Assembly (NCBI GenBank): GCA_029212275.1
Contig: JARGOI010000073.1
Span: forward strand, 1-9,252
Reading direction: 5' to 3'
Source of the DNA: Thalassolituus sp.
Lineage (GTDB): Bacteria; Pseudomonadota; Gammaproteobacteria; Pseudomonadales; Oceanobacteraceae
Length of the DNA: 9,252 bases
Every line of letters starts with the position of its first letter. The stretch's first letter is position 1. Position numbers and translations under genes: made by a program. Below, piece after piece: positions 1 to 5,947 of the stretch. Below the pieces are notes generated by a model. It was not told where the DNA came from, ran no database searches, and saw nothing but the letters and a program-made list of their open reading frames with translations.

Positions 1-1203
1 AAAAAAGAGCTGGATAGCTTAGTGAAATTTCCGGGCTTAACCAATGCTTGGGTCATGCCGATTAAAACGCGCATCGACATGCTCGCGACCGGCATCAAAA
101 CACCGGTCGGCATTAAGGTCGCCGGACCCGATCTTAAGGTGATTGAGCAAATCGGACGCCAATTAGAAACCGTGCTGAAAGAGGTACCCGGCACGGCCTC
201 GGTGTATTCCGAACGCGTTGCCGGTGGACGCTATATCAAAGTTGATATTCAGCGACAGCAAGCCGCTCGCTACGGACTAAATATTGCCGACATCCAACAA
301 GTGGTGGCCACCGCCGTGGGTGGAATGAATGTCTCGCAAAGTGTCGAAGGCCAAGAGCGCTATCCAATCAATTTGCGTTACCCGCAAGAGTATCGAGATT
401 CGCCGGAAGCATTAGCGTTATTACCTATCGTCACCCCCTCCAATCAGCGCATCGCTTTAGGTGACGTGGCAAACGTCTATATCGAAAATGGCCCGCCTGC
501 GATTAAGAGCGAAAACGCGCGTTTGAACGGCTGGACTTATATTGATATTGAAAATGTGGATTTAGGATCTTATGTCGAGCAAGCACAGACAATAGTCGCC
601 GAGAAGATAGACTTACCTGTCGGGTATTCGCTGAACTGGTCTGGTCAGTACGAATACATGCTGCGCGCCAAGGAAAAACTCACCTATGTTATCCCGCTGA
701 CACTGGCGATTATCATTATTCTTTTGTATATCAACTTTCGCAGCGCCGCCGAAGTGGCCATCATTATGGGTACCCTGCCTCTGGCACTCGTCGGCTCGGT
801 TTGGTTGCTTTATTTGCTCGGTTACAACTTCTCTGTCGCCGTGGGCGTTGGCTTTATTGCGTTGGCAGGTGTGTCGACAGAACTGTCGGTGATCATGCTG
901 GTGTTCTTAGACGTATGCTGGAAAGAACATCAGGCCACTGCGCAAGAAGAAGGCCGAGCGTTAACGATTAACGATCTCAAAGCCGCTATATTAGAAGGTG
1001 GAGCCTTACGGGTTCGCCCCAAAGCCATGACCGCCGCCGCCATTATCGGTGGCTTACTGCCAGTGATGTACGGCACCGGTACGGGCTCAGAAATCATGAG
1101 TCGCATCGCCGCACCCATGGTCGGCGGCATGATGAGCGCGGTACTGCTGACCTTGTTGGTGCTGCCTGCGGTGTATTTTTTATGGAAGAAACGAGGCTTA
1201 TAG
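1..1203 (+). CDS. cusA: CusA/SilA-type heavy-metal RND efflux pump, C-terminal part (5' end outside window)
   Basis: This is the last 400 residues of an inner-membrane RND transporter of the heavy-metal (HME) class, which exports Cu(I)/Ag(I) through a CusCBA-like tripartite complex using the proton gradient. The reading frame is open from base 1, so the upstream part is missing; full-length relatives have about 1,040 residues. The visible part begins in the periplasmic porter domain (NAWVMPIKTRIDML, GGRYIKVDI, RYPINLRYPQEYRDSP) and ends with five membrane segments (about bases 670-735, 760-830, 835-910, 1025-1085, 1105-1190). From memory of E. coli CusA, the Met at bases 79-81 in RIDM corresponds to M672 of the methionine copper site. 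The Glu at 880-882 and the Lys at 1021-1023 (RVRPKAMT) correspond to the proton-relay residues E939 and K984. Both are present, so the visible half looks functional. Copper/silver specificity is inferred from this similarity; a CzcA-like range is the alternative. Confidence 0.9.
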   Translation, partial: KKELDSLVKFPGLTNAWVMPIKTRIDMLATGIKTPVGIKVAGPDLKVIEQIGRQLETVLKEVPGTASVYSERVAGGRYIKVDIQRQQAARYGLNIADIQQVVATAVGGMNVSQSVEGQERYPINLRYPQEYRDSPEALALLPIVTPSNQRIALGDVANVYIENGPPAIKSENARLNGWTYIDIENVDLGSYVEQAQTIVAEKIDLPVGYSLNWSGQYEYMLRAKEKLTYVIPLTLAIIIILLYINFRSAAEVAIIMGTLPLALVGSVWLLYLLGYNFSVAVGVGFIALAGVSTELSVIMLVFLDVCWKEHQATAQEEGRALTINDLKAAILEGGALRVRPKAMTAAAIIGGLLPVMYGTGTGSEIMSRIAAPMVGGMMSAVLLTLLVLPAVYFLWKKRGL

Positions 1204-1230
1204 AAAAGAAGCTGGTAGAAAAAAGAATGG

Positions 1231-1270
1231 CTGATCGAGACTCAATGATATTGTTGGGCAAATCGATCAG
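1231..1270. repeat. 8-bp inverted repeat enclosing the stop codon of the 115-residue gene
   Basis: CTGATCGA at 1231-1238 and TCGATCAG at 1263-1270 are perfect complements, with a 24-base loop that itself contains CAAT/ATTG. The repeat lies between the convergent ends of the cusA-like gene and the 115-residue gene and encloses the latter's stop codon. There is no T-tract on either side, so an intrinsic terminator is not well supported. It could still fold in either transcript. Confidence 0.3.
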
Positions 1271-1589
1271 TCCATTTGCCATTATGCACCTGACTGCAAT
1301 TCTCTTCGGTATCGTATGATACCTGAGAGATATTGATGCTCACCCCGACATCGAAAAGCGACTTCTGAATAAGATCATTTAACTCAAGATGGCGATCATT
1401 CGCGCTAAAATCATTCAGATTTTCGTTCGTATCAAAGACACAAATCACCTTTAAACTTTTAGGAAAACTTGAGTAGTTAACCAAATGCGTTAACCACTGG
1501 AAGCCGGTGTTTTCTTTTAAGGCGGCTTCACAAACGTCAGTGAGAATTTCACGAATCTGGTTGTCTATTTTTTTGTCGGTTTTACGCAT
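1242..1589 (-). CDS. Conserved small protein of unknown function (often labelled 'Fis family regulator')
   Basis: This encodes 115 residues and begins MRKTDKKIDNQIREIL. From memory, that N-terminus, the central FQWLTHLVNY...LKVICVFDTNE segment and the C-terminal QVSYDTEENC...NGKWTDRF match small gammaproteobacterial proteins that databases often call Fis-family regulators. I see no Fis-like C-terminal helix-turn-helix here, so that name looks doubtful. There is no signal peptide or membrane segment; it should be cytosolic. The ATG at 1589 agrees with the family start, although no good Shine-Dalgarno site precedes it. It faces the end of the cusA-like gene tail to tail with 38 bases between, and lies about 130 bases beyond the toxin gene on the same strand. 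I do not assign a function. Confidence 0.75.
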   Translation of the reverse strand: MRKTDKKIDNQIREILTDVCEAALKENTGFQWLTHLVNYSSFPKSLKVICVFDTNENLNDFSANDRHLELNDLIQKSLFDVGVSINISQVSYDTEENCSQVHNGKWTDRFAQQYH

Positions 1590-1614
1590 TTTTGGTTATT
1601 CAAAAAATAATTAG

Positions 1615-1657
1615 ATAAATGATTTAATAACTTGTTAGGGCGGTTCAAGTCATTTAT
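1615..1657. repeat. Imperfect hairpin between toxin gene and 115-residue gene
   Basis: ATAAATGA (1615-1622) pairs with TCATTTAT (1650-1657), and CTTG (1631-1634) pairs with CAAG (1646-1649). Read on the minus strand the 5' arm is 12 continuous bases, while the 3' arm is interrupted by an 8-base bulge. It is followed on that strand by an AT-rich stretch with a run of six T. It could be a weak terminator for the toxin-antitoxin transcript or a regulatory structure ahead of the 115-residue gene. Confidence 0.35.
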
Positions 1658-1718
1658 TAGAACTGTACCAGAAGTTAGAATTTCATTTTTTTGACCGTGT
1701 ATAGATCCCTAAAACCAA

Positions 1719-1982
1719 CTAATCGTAATGGCTCCATAAGCGCAATACCTTCACGGTATGGTCGGACTCAAGCACTTGGTATACCAATCTATACTGGATA
1801 TTTATTCGGCGCGAACACGCCCCCGCTAGATCGCCTACTAAATTTTCGTAAGGTGGTGGTTTTCGGTAAGGGTCTTCTGAAATCAGGGTGAGTAACTCTT
1901 GTGCTTTTGACTTGAGGCCACTTGAAGCCAGTTTTTTAGCATCTTTCTGAGCTTGTTTGGTGTAAACCAACGTCCATGTCAC
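1719..1982 (-). CDS. yoeB: YoeB/Txe-family ribosome-dependent mRNA interferase toxin
   Basis: This encodes 87 residues of the RelE-superfamily YoeB/Txe toxins, which bind the ribosomal A site and cut mRNA when freed from their antitoxin. Key residues are in place. Glu46 (PPYENL), Arg58-Arg59 (CSRRI) and Arg65 (RLVY) fall at the same numbers as in E. coli YoeB. His85-Tyr86 near the C-terminus correspond to its His83-Tyr84, followed here by one extra Asp. The toxin therefore looks catalytically intact. Translation starts at a GTG (1980-1982) that overlaps the antitoxin stop as GTGA. An AAGGA site at 1992-1996, inside the antitoxin's last codons, precedes it by nine bases, so the two are probably translationally coupled. 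Length and gene order (antitoxin first) are typical of the family. Confidence 0.92.
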   Translation of the reverse strand: MTWTLVYTKQAQKDAKKLASSGLKSKAQELLTLISEDPYRKPPPYENLVGDLAGACSRRINIQYRLVYQVLESDHTVKVLRLWSHYD

Positions 1983-2221
1983 CAGTCCAATTCCTTATCG
2001 CAATCTTCTAAAGGGGTTTCCATTCCCTCACGAATTGTTTCTCTCATACCGGGTACAGATAGAAGGAATAATGTTTCCTGAATAGCTGTCCAGTCTTCTT
2101 CAGATAGCAGTACCGCATTATTTCGCTTGCCACTGATCAAAACGGGTTCGTGCGATTTTGCCGTTTCATCCATCAGCCGATAAAGGTTACTGCGAGCTTC
2201 TGTTGCCGTCACTGCCGACAT
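1979..2221 (-). CDS. yefM: YefM/Phd-family antitoxin
   Basis: This encodes 80 residues of the Phd/YefM family: an N-terminal DNA-binding dimer domain (MSAVTATEARSNLYRLMD; ...EPVLISGKRNNAVLLSEEDW) followed by a flexible acidic tail (about 57-80) that should wrap the toxin. It neutralises the adjacent YoeB/Txe toxin and should repress its own promoter, more tightly together with the toxin. I chose the ATG at 2221 because AGGTG lies four bases upstream. The frame is open to a TTG at 2233, but that start would place the ribosome site inside the gene. Known YefM proteins also begin close to this MS-VTATEAR pattern. The gene overlaps the toxin start by four bases. Confidence 0.92.
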   Translation of the reverse strand: MSAVTATEARSNLYRLMDETAKSHEPVLISGKRNNAVLLSEEDWTAIQETLFLLSVPGMRETIREGMETPLEDCDKELDW

Positions 2222-2225
2222 AAGA

Positions 2226-2232
2226 CACCTCA
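2226..2232 (-). promoter_or_regulatory. Shine-Dalgarno site that sets the antitoxin start
   Basis: On the minus strand this reads TGAGGTG, four bases before the ATG at 2221. It decides in favour of that ATG over the in-frame TTG at 2233. Confidence 0.7.
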
Positions 2233-2253
2233 ACTGTTGTGTATTTATTAATC

Positions 2254-2282
2254 AAAATAGATGAAAACCTTACGTACGTCAA
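2254..2282 (-). promoter_or_regulatory. Sigma-70 promoter of the toxin-antitoxin operon
   Basis: On the minus strand TTGACG (2277-2282) is followed by exactly 17 bases and TATTTT (2254-2259). The -35 box matches the consensus at five of six positions and the -10 box at four of six. Transcription would start near 2247, giving a leader of about 25 bases before the antitoxin ATG. The -35 box lies across the centre of the inverted repeat at 2270-2293, so a bound repressor would cover it. Confidence 0.7.
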
Positions 2283-2293
2283 GACGTACGTAA
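2270..2293. promoter_or_regulatory. Probable YefM-YoeB operator: perfect 11-bp inverted repeat
   Basis: TTACGTACGTC (2270-2280) and GACGTACGTAA (2283-2293) are perfect complements separated by two bases. Each arm contains the palindrome ACGTACGT (2272-2279 and 2284-2291), and the two palindrome centres are 12 bp apart. From memory, the E. coli yefM-yoeB operator also has two palindromes (core TGTACA) with 12-bp centre spacing, each contacted by a YefM dimer. The core here differs in its outer bases but keeps the GTAC centre. The position over the -35 box fits autorepression. Confidence 0.65.
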
Positions 2294-2314
2294 TTAGTGA
2301 TGCGCAATAACAAA

Positions 2315-2328
2315 ATAGCAGTCGCTAT
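2315..2328 (-). terminator. Weak hairpin terminator candidate after the lipid operon
   Basis: On the minus strand ATAGC-GACT-GCTAT is followed by TTTTGTTATT, about 35 bases past the thioesterase stop. The stem is only five base pairs (six with a G-U pair), so termination would be weak. It lies between the lipid operon and the toxin-antitoxin promoter. Confidence 0.35.
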
Positions 2329-2363
2329 CTAACTCGCTCAAAATATCCACTGTTCTCTTATTA

Positions 2364-2798
2364 CTAAATCACCAGCTTCGATAATGCACTTCGAATAGCG
2401 TCTGGAATGGGTACGGATTTATTCGCGGCGCGGTCTACAAAGACGTGAATAAAATCTCCGTAGGCACAGGCGCTGTCTTCGCCTTCCTTAAAAATAGCGA
2501 CGCCATAAGTGACGGAGCTATTACCTAGTTTATTGACTCGCAGGCCCACTTCGATGGCATCCGGATAAGCAATAGGCGCTAGGTAATTGCAGTGCGAATT
2601 CACCACAAAACCAACGATGGGTGCATCGTGAATATCTAGGCCACCTTCATCGATTAAGTAACGGTTTACTGCACTATCAAAGTAAGAATAATAGGTGACG
2701 TTATTTACATGACCGTAAATATCGTTGTCCATCCAGCGCGTAACAATGGGTGAAAACTGTTTGTAGTCACTGCGGTTAATGGATTTTTCTGAATTCAT
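2364..2798 (-). CDS. Acyl-CoA thioesterase of the hotdog 4HBT/YbgC-FadM type
   Basis: This encodes 144 residues, the normal size for a single hotdog domain, and should hydrolyse an acyl-CoA to the free acid and CoA in the cytosol. The family signature is at residues 21-37 (RWMDNDIYGHVNNVTYY). By position Asp26 corresponds to the catalytic Asp17 of Pseudomonas 4-hydroxybenzoyl-CoA thioesterase, and GHVNN starts the central helix. No signal peptide is seen. The ATG at 2798 has an AGGA ten bases upstream, acceptable but not strong. It is the last gene of the lipid cluster, 60 bases after the alcohol dehydrogenase. It may release CoA from stalled intermediates, as FadM does, but the substrate cannot be read from the sequence. 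Confidence 0.85.
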   Translation of the reverse strand: MNSEKSINRSDYKQFSPIVTRWMDNDIYGHVNNVTYYSYFDSAVNRYLIDEGGLDIHDAPIVGFVVNSHCNYLAPIAYPDAIEVGLRVNKLGNSSVTYGVAIFKEGEDSACAYGDFIHVFVDRAANKSVPIPDAIRSALSKLVI

Positions 2799-2823
2799 TT
2801 TTGAACATTCCTAAGTCAGAAAA

Positions 2824-2869
2824 CTGAATTAAAAGGCGCTAAATTAAAAGCAGTTAAATTAAAAAGCAG
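2824..2869. repeat. Three tandem copies of a ~15-bp unit at the end of the alcohol dehydrogenase gene
   Basis: The plus strand has CTGAATTAAAAGGCG (2824-2838), CTAAATTAAAAGCAG (2839-2853) and TTAAATTAAAAAGCAG (2854-2869). Read on the minus strand, each unit carries TTTTAA or TTTTTAA, and the copy nearest the gene supplies the TAA stop codon. The copies have diverged slightly, consistent with old replication slippage. The array fills most of the gap before the thioesterase gene. Confidence 0.6.
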
Positions 2870-4022
2870 CGGTATAAATAGCCAATGCATCAGCTTCTGT
2901 GACCTCACGCGGATTATTCATCAACAGGCGCTCTTGCTTCATGGCTTCACTGGCGAGCATAGGTAATGCACCTTCGGTAATGCCACCCTGACGCAATTGT
3001 GTTTGTAACCCAGCGTCTTTAATCAGATTTTCTAACCATGAAATTAATGCATCAGTGATGTCCATCGCAGAGCCAGATGGTGTATCACTTCCCATAATAG
3101 AAGGTGCCAATTCAGCGTATAACTCGGCGCACTTCGGTGCGTTAAAACGCATCACATGTGGCAATACCAACGAATTACTGAGTCCATGTGGGATGTGATA
3201 ATGCCCACCTAATGGGTACGCAAGCGCATGTACCGCAGCCACTGGCGCATTAGCGAACGCTTGCCCTGCATATAAAGCACCGAGCAACATATTGCTGCGC
3301 GCGTCCAAGTTATTGCCATCGGTTACGGCGGTCATTAAATTGGTCGAGAGCAAACGCAGCGCTTCCTTGGCAAGCAAATCAGACACCGGGTTTTTCTTGA
3401 TGGCACTGGTATAAGCTTCAATCGCGTGCACCATGGCATCAATACCCGTAGCTGCAGTCACATGTGGTGGCAAACCTTTGGTTAAATCCGCATCCAGCAA
3501 AGCAATATCAGGTTGTAATACGGCTGATACCACACCCGCTTTCGTGGTTTCACCTGTGGTGACAATCGCAATGGGCGTGACTTCAGAACCTGTACCTGCC
3601 GTGGTCGGTACTTGCATCAGAGGTAAGCGCACGCCTTTGGCGTTGCCCACGCCGTACATGCTGCTTAGCGGTTGTTTGCAGTCTGGATGCGCGAGCAAGG
3701 CCACCAGCTTGGCGACATCCATAGAGCTGCCGCCGCCAAAGCCAATCACAAAATCAGCATTAGCGGCTCGCGCTTGGCGTGTGGCTTCTTCGACGGTTTT
3801 ATCCGATGGATCGGCTTCGACGTCTTTGAATACGGTCAATCGTAACCCTGAACTTTCGAATCCCGGCACCACATGTTCGAGCAAACCCACCGCAATAATA
3901 CCCGGATCAGTGACTAACATAACGCTGCGTGCGCCCTGCTCTTCGCATATTTTAGCGATGCGACGCGCACTGCCAATTTCATTAATAATGGTTCGGGTGG
4001 TGCTGAATGTGAACGCTGTCAT
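2859..4022 (-). CDS. Iron-containing (group III) alcohol dehydrogenase
   Basis: This encodes 387 residues, typical for the family, and should interconvert primary alcohols and aldehydes with NAD(P). The N-terminal Rossmann-like half carries GFGGGSSMD (94-102) and PTTAGTGSE (139-147). The C-terminal helical half supplies the metal ligands Asp195, His199 (IDAMVHAIEAY), His265 and His279 within HALAYPLGGHYHIPHG (265-280). All four ligands are present, so it should bind Fe2+ or Zn2+. I start it at the ATG at 4022 because AAGGA lies seven bases upstream; an ATG at 4055 would add 11 residues that span that ribosome site. The location 75 bases after an acyl-CoA dehydrogenase suggests it oxidises an alcohol that enters beta-oxidation, or reduces an aldehyde. 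Chain length is unknown. Confidence 0.9.
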   Translation of the reverse strand: MTAFTFSTTRTIINEIGSARRIAKICEEQGARSVMLVTDPGIIAVGLLEHVVPGFESSGLRLTVFKDVEADPSDKTVEEATRQARAANADFVIGFGGGSSMDVAKLVALLAHPDCKQPLSSMYGVGNAKGVRLPLMQVPTTAGTGSEVTPIAIVTTGETTKAGVVSAVLQPDIALLDADLTKGLPPHVTAATGIDAMVHAIEAYTSAIKKNPVSDLLAKEALRLLSTNLMTAVTDGNNLDARSNMLLGALYAGQAFANAPVAAVHALAYPLGGHYHIPHGLSNSLVLPHVMRFNAPKCAELYAELAPSIMGSDTPSGSAMDITDALISWLENLIKDAGLQTQLRQGGITEGALPMLASEAMKQERLLMNNPREVTEADALAIYTAAF

Positions 4023-4029
4023 ATTATTA

Positions 4030-4034
4030 TCCTT
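4030..4034 (-). promoter_or_regulatory. Shine-Dalgarno site that sets the alcohol dehydrogenase start
   Basis: On the minus strand this reads AAGGA, seven bases before the ATG at 4022. It would fall inside the coding region if the upstream ATG at 4055 were used. Confidence 0.7.
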
Positions 4035-4041
4035 GTGCTTA

Positions 4042-4089
4042 GGGCGCGTCTGCATATAGCAGTGAAGACTGCATTATTCAGAGATGCCC
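4042..4089. repeat. Branched hairpin in the gap between acyl-CoA and alcohol dehydrogenase genes
   Basis: GGGC (4042-4045) pairs with GCCC (4086-4089) and TCT (4049-4051) with AGA (4082-4084). Inside, GCAGT (4059-4063) and ACTGC (4068-4072) form a five-base-pair stem with a four-base loop. No T-tract follows on the minus strand, so it is not a standard terminator. It could be an RNA-processing or stability element that separates expression of the two genes. Confidence 0.3.
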
Positions 4090-4097
4090 TGTTCTGT

Positions 4098-5897
4098 TTA
4101 ACTACGCAAAAATTGCTCGGCGGTTAAACCAAATAAGTTGTCTACGGACGTTTCTAATATCTGGCGATGCATATCGGCTCGCGGCAAAATACGTTCGCTA
4201 TAAAAACGCGCAGAGGCAATTTTCGCATTATAAAAATCGCTATCGCCGCTGCCCTCATCAAGTTTTTGTTTTGCCACCACGGCCATGCGCGCCCAGCCGT
4301 ATGCCAATAACACGTACGAAGAAAAACTTAAAAAATCGGTCGCACAACCGCCAATTTCTTCGGGGTTGTCATTACTACGAACAATAATGTTGCTGGCCAA
4401 TGTACGCCAGTGTGCATTGCTAGACGAGAGTGCAGCGATCATGCCATGCAAACCCTCGCTTCCTTTACTAGCATCACAAAAGGCAGCGATTTCATCTTGC
4501 AAACGCGCAAGCTCTAACCCTTGATCACCCATGACTTTACGGCGTAATAAATCGAGCGCCTGGATGCCATTAGTGCCTTCATAAATTTGGGTGATCCGAC
4601 CATCACGCACCAGCTGTTCCATGCCCCATTCACGAATAAAGCCGTGACCGCCATACACCTGCATGCCTAAATTTGCGGCTTCAGCGCTCATATCTGTTAG
4701 GAAAGATTTCACCACCGGAATTAATAACGCAGCACGAACGCCTGCGGCTTTGCGTACGTCTGCATCGGGATGATGTTCTTCGTTATCTAACGCCTGCGCG
4801 GCTTCGTAAGCGAGTAAACGACAACCTTCTACCAAAGTTTTTTGCGTTAACAGCATGCGCCGCACATCTGGGTGAACAATAATAGGATCGGCGGCTTTTT
4901 CTGGATTTTTAGGCCCGCTTAATGAGCGCGACTGCAAGCGATCTAGGGCATATTCCACCGAGCCCTGATACGCCATTTCAGCGATGCCTAAGCCCTGCAA
5001 ACCTACTTGGAAACGGGCGTCGTTCATCATGGTAAACATGCAGGCCAAGCCACGGTTTTCTTGGCCAATTAACCAGCCTTTGGCGTTGTCAAAATTCATC
5101 ACACAGGTAGCAGCAGCTTTAATACCCATTTTATGTTCAACCGAACCGCATACCGCAGGATTCCGTTCTCCCGGCTCGCCATTTGTGTCCGGTAAGAATT
5201 TAGGTACTAAGAAAAGTGAAATACCTTTAACGCCCGCCGGTGCATCTGGCAAACGAGCCAAGACTAAGTGAATGATGTTCGACGACATATCTTGCTCGCC
5301 GCCACTGATAAAGATCTTAGTGCCGCTGACAGCATAAGAACCATCCGCTTGCGGTTCGGCTTTGGTGCGTAACAATGCTAAATCCGTACCGGCGTGAGGT
5401 TCGGTCAAACACATGGTGCCCGCCCATTCGCCCGAAATAAGCTTGGGAAGGTAACCGTTTTTTAATTCGTCACTGCCGTGTTTGGTGAGCGCCAACACCG
5501 CGCCTTCGGTCAGACCTGTGTAGATACGGAAGGATAAATTCGCCGACATCATCATTTCATGGAATGGCGCGGCTAAGGATATTGGCAGACCTTGGCCACC
5601 AAAATCTTCGCTGCCCGTCATCGAAGCCCAGCCATTATCAACGAAATGCTGATACGCATCGACGAAACCTGCAGGCGTGGTGATGTCGCCGTCCTTAAAT
5701 GTGATGCCTTCTTCGTCACCATTGCGATTTAGCGGTGCAATCACGCCTTCGTTAAACTTGGCACCTTCTTCTAATACCGCATCAATGATCTCTTCGGTTA
5801 AATCGTCGCGGCCAAGATTGGCGTAATGTGCGGTACTGTTGAGTACGTCATGCATCACAAATCGCATGTCGCTAAGAGGCGCTTTAAAGGCTGTCAT
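4098..5897 (-). CDS. Long-form acyl-CoA dehydrogenase (FadE5/DmdC-like, ~600 residues)
   Basis: This FAD enzyme of 599 residues should make the trans-2,3 double bond in an acyl-CoA, the first step of beta-oxidation. The N-terminal helical domain covers about 35-155. The middle beta domain holds the FAD/substrate motif GTMCLTEPHAGTDLALLRT (160-178). The C-terminal helical domain includes GGHGFIREWGMEQLVRDGRI (416-435) and IYEGTNGIQ, with Glu440 the likely catalytic base. An extra C-terminal domain (about 460-599) marks the long family that includes mycobacterial FadE5 and the DMSP-pathway enzyme DmdC; ordinary short acyl-CoA dehydrogenases have about 380 residues. The family does not by itself give the substrate. 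The ATG at 5897 has GGAG nine bases upstream. It follows the hydroxyacyl-CoA dehydrogenase by 50 bases and is probably co-transcribed. Confidence 0.92.
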   Translation of the reverse strand: MTAFKAPLSDMRFVMHDVLNSTAHYANLGRDDLTEEIIDAVLEEGAKFNEGVIAPLNRNGDEEGITFKDGDITTPAGFVDAYQHFVDNGWASMTGSEDFGGQGLPISLAAPFHEMMMSANLSFRIYTGLTEGAVLALTKHGSDELKNGYLPKLISGEWAGTMCLTEPHAGTDLALLRTKAEPQADGSYAVSGTKIFISGGEQDMSSNIIHLVLARLPDAPAGVKGISLFLVPKFLPDTNGEPGERNPAVCGSVEHKMGIKAAATCVMNFDNAKGWLIGQENRGLACMFTMMNDARFQVGLQGLGIAEMAYQGSVEYALDRLQSRSLSGPKNPEKAADPIIVHPDVRRMLLTQKTLVEGCRLLAYEAAQALDNEEHHPDADVRKAAGVRAALLIPVVKSFLTDMSAEAANLGMQVYGGHGFIREWGMEQLVRDGRITQIYEGTNGIQALDLLRRKVMGDQGLELARLQDEIAAFCDASKGSEGLHGMIAALSSSNAHWRTLASNIIVRSNDNPEEIGGCATDFLSFSSYVLLAYGWARMAVVAKQKLDEGSGDSDFYNAKIASARFYSERILPRADMHRQILETSVDNLFGLTAEQFLRS

Positions 5898-5947
5898 TTC
5901 GGTTTACTCCAATCTTTATTTTTAATTTTTTGAATAACTTTTTCTAA

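Noticed and set aside
930..1282. Two minus-strand open frames of 66 and 62 codons at the end of the efflux gene
   Set aside because: They overlap the conserved membrane segments of the CusA-like protein and resemble no known protein.
1630..1680. Possible integron attC site (TTGTTAGGGCG next to a toxin-antitoxin cassette)
   Set aside because: The GTTAGGG core deviates from GTTRRRY at its last base, no matching RYYYAAC partner lies at the right distance, and the GTTAGG falls in a loop and not at a stem end.
1691..1891. Plus-strand open frame of 66 codons opposite the toxin gene
   Set aside because: It is antisense to the complete YoeB/Txe toxin; nothing supports coding.
1600..2363. Toxin-antitoxin pair as part of a transposon or genomic island
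   Set aside because: I see no transposase, terminal repeats or target duplication around it. A simple insertion cannot be ruled out but is not shown by the sequence.
3433..4059. A 208-codon open frame on the plus strand opposite the alcohol dehydrogenase
   Set aside because: It is fully antisense to a gene with all four metal ligands intact, has no recognisable domain, and its composition follows from the complementary strand.
4285..5271. Several open frames of 69-95 codons on the plus strand within 4285-5271
   Set aside because: All lie antisense to the well-supported acyl-CoA dehydrogenase and show no family resemblance or ribosome site.
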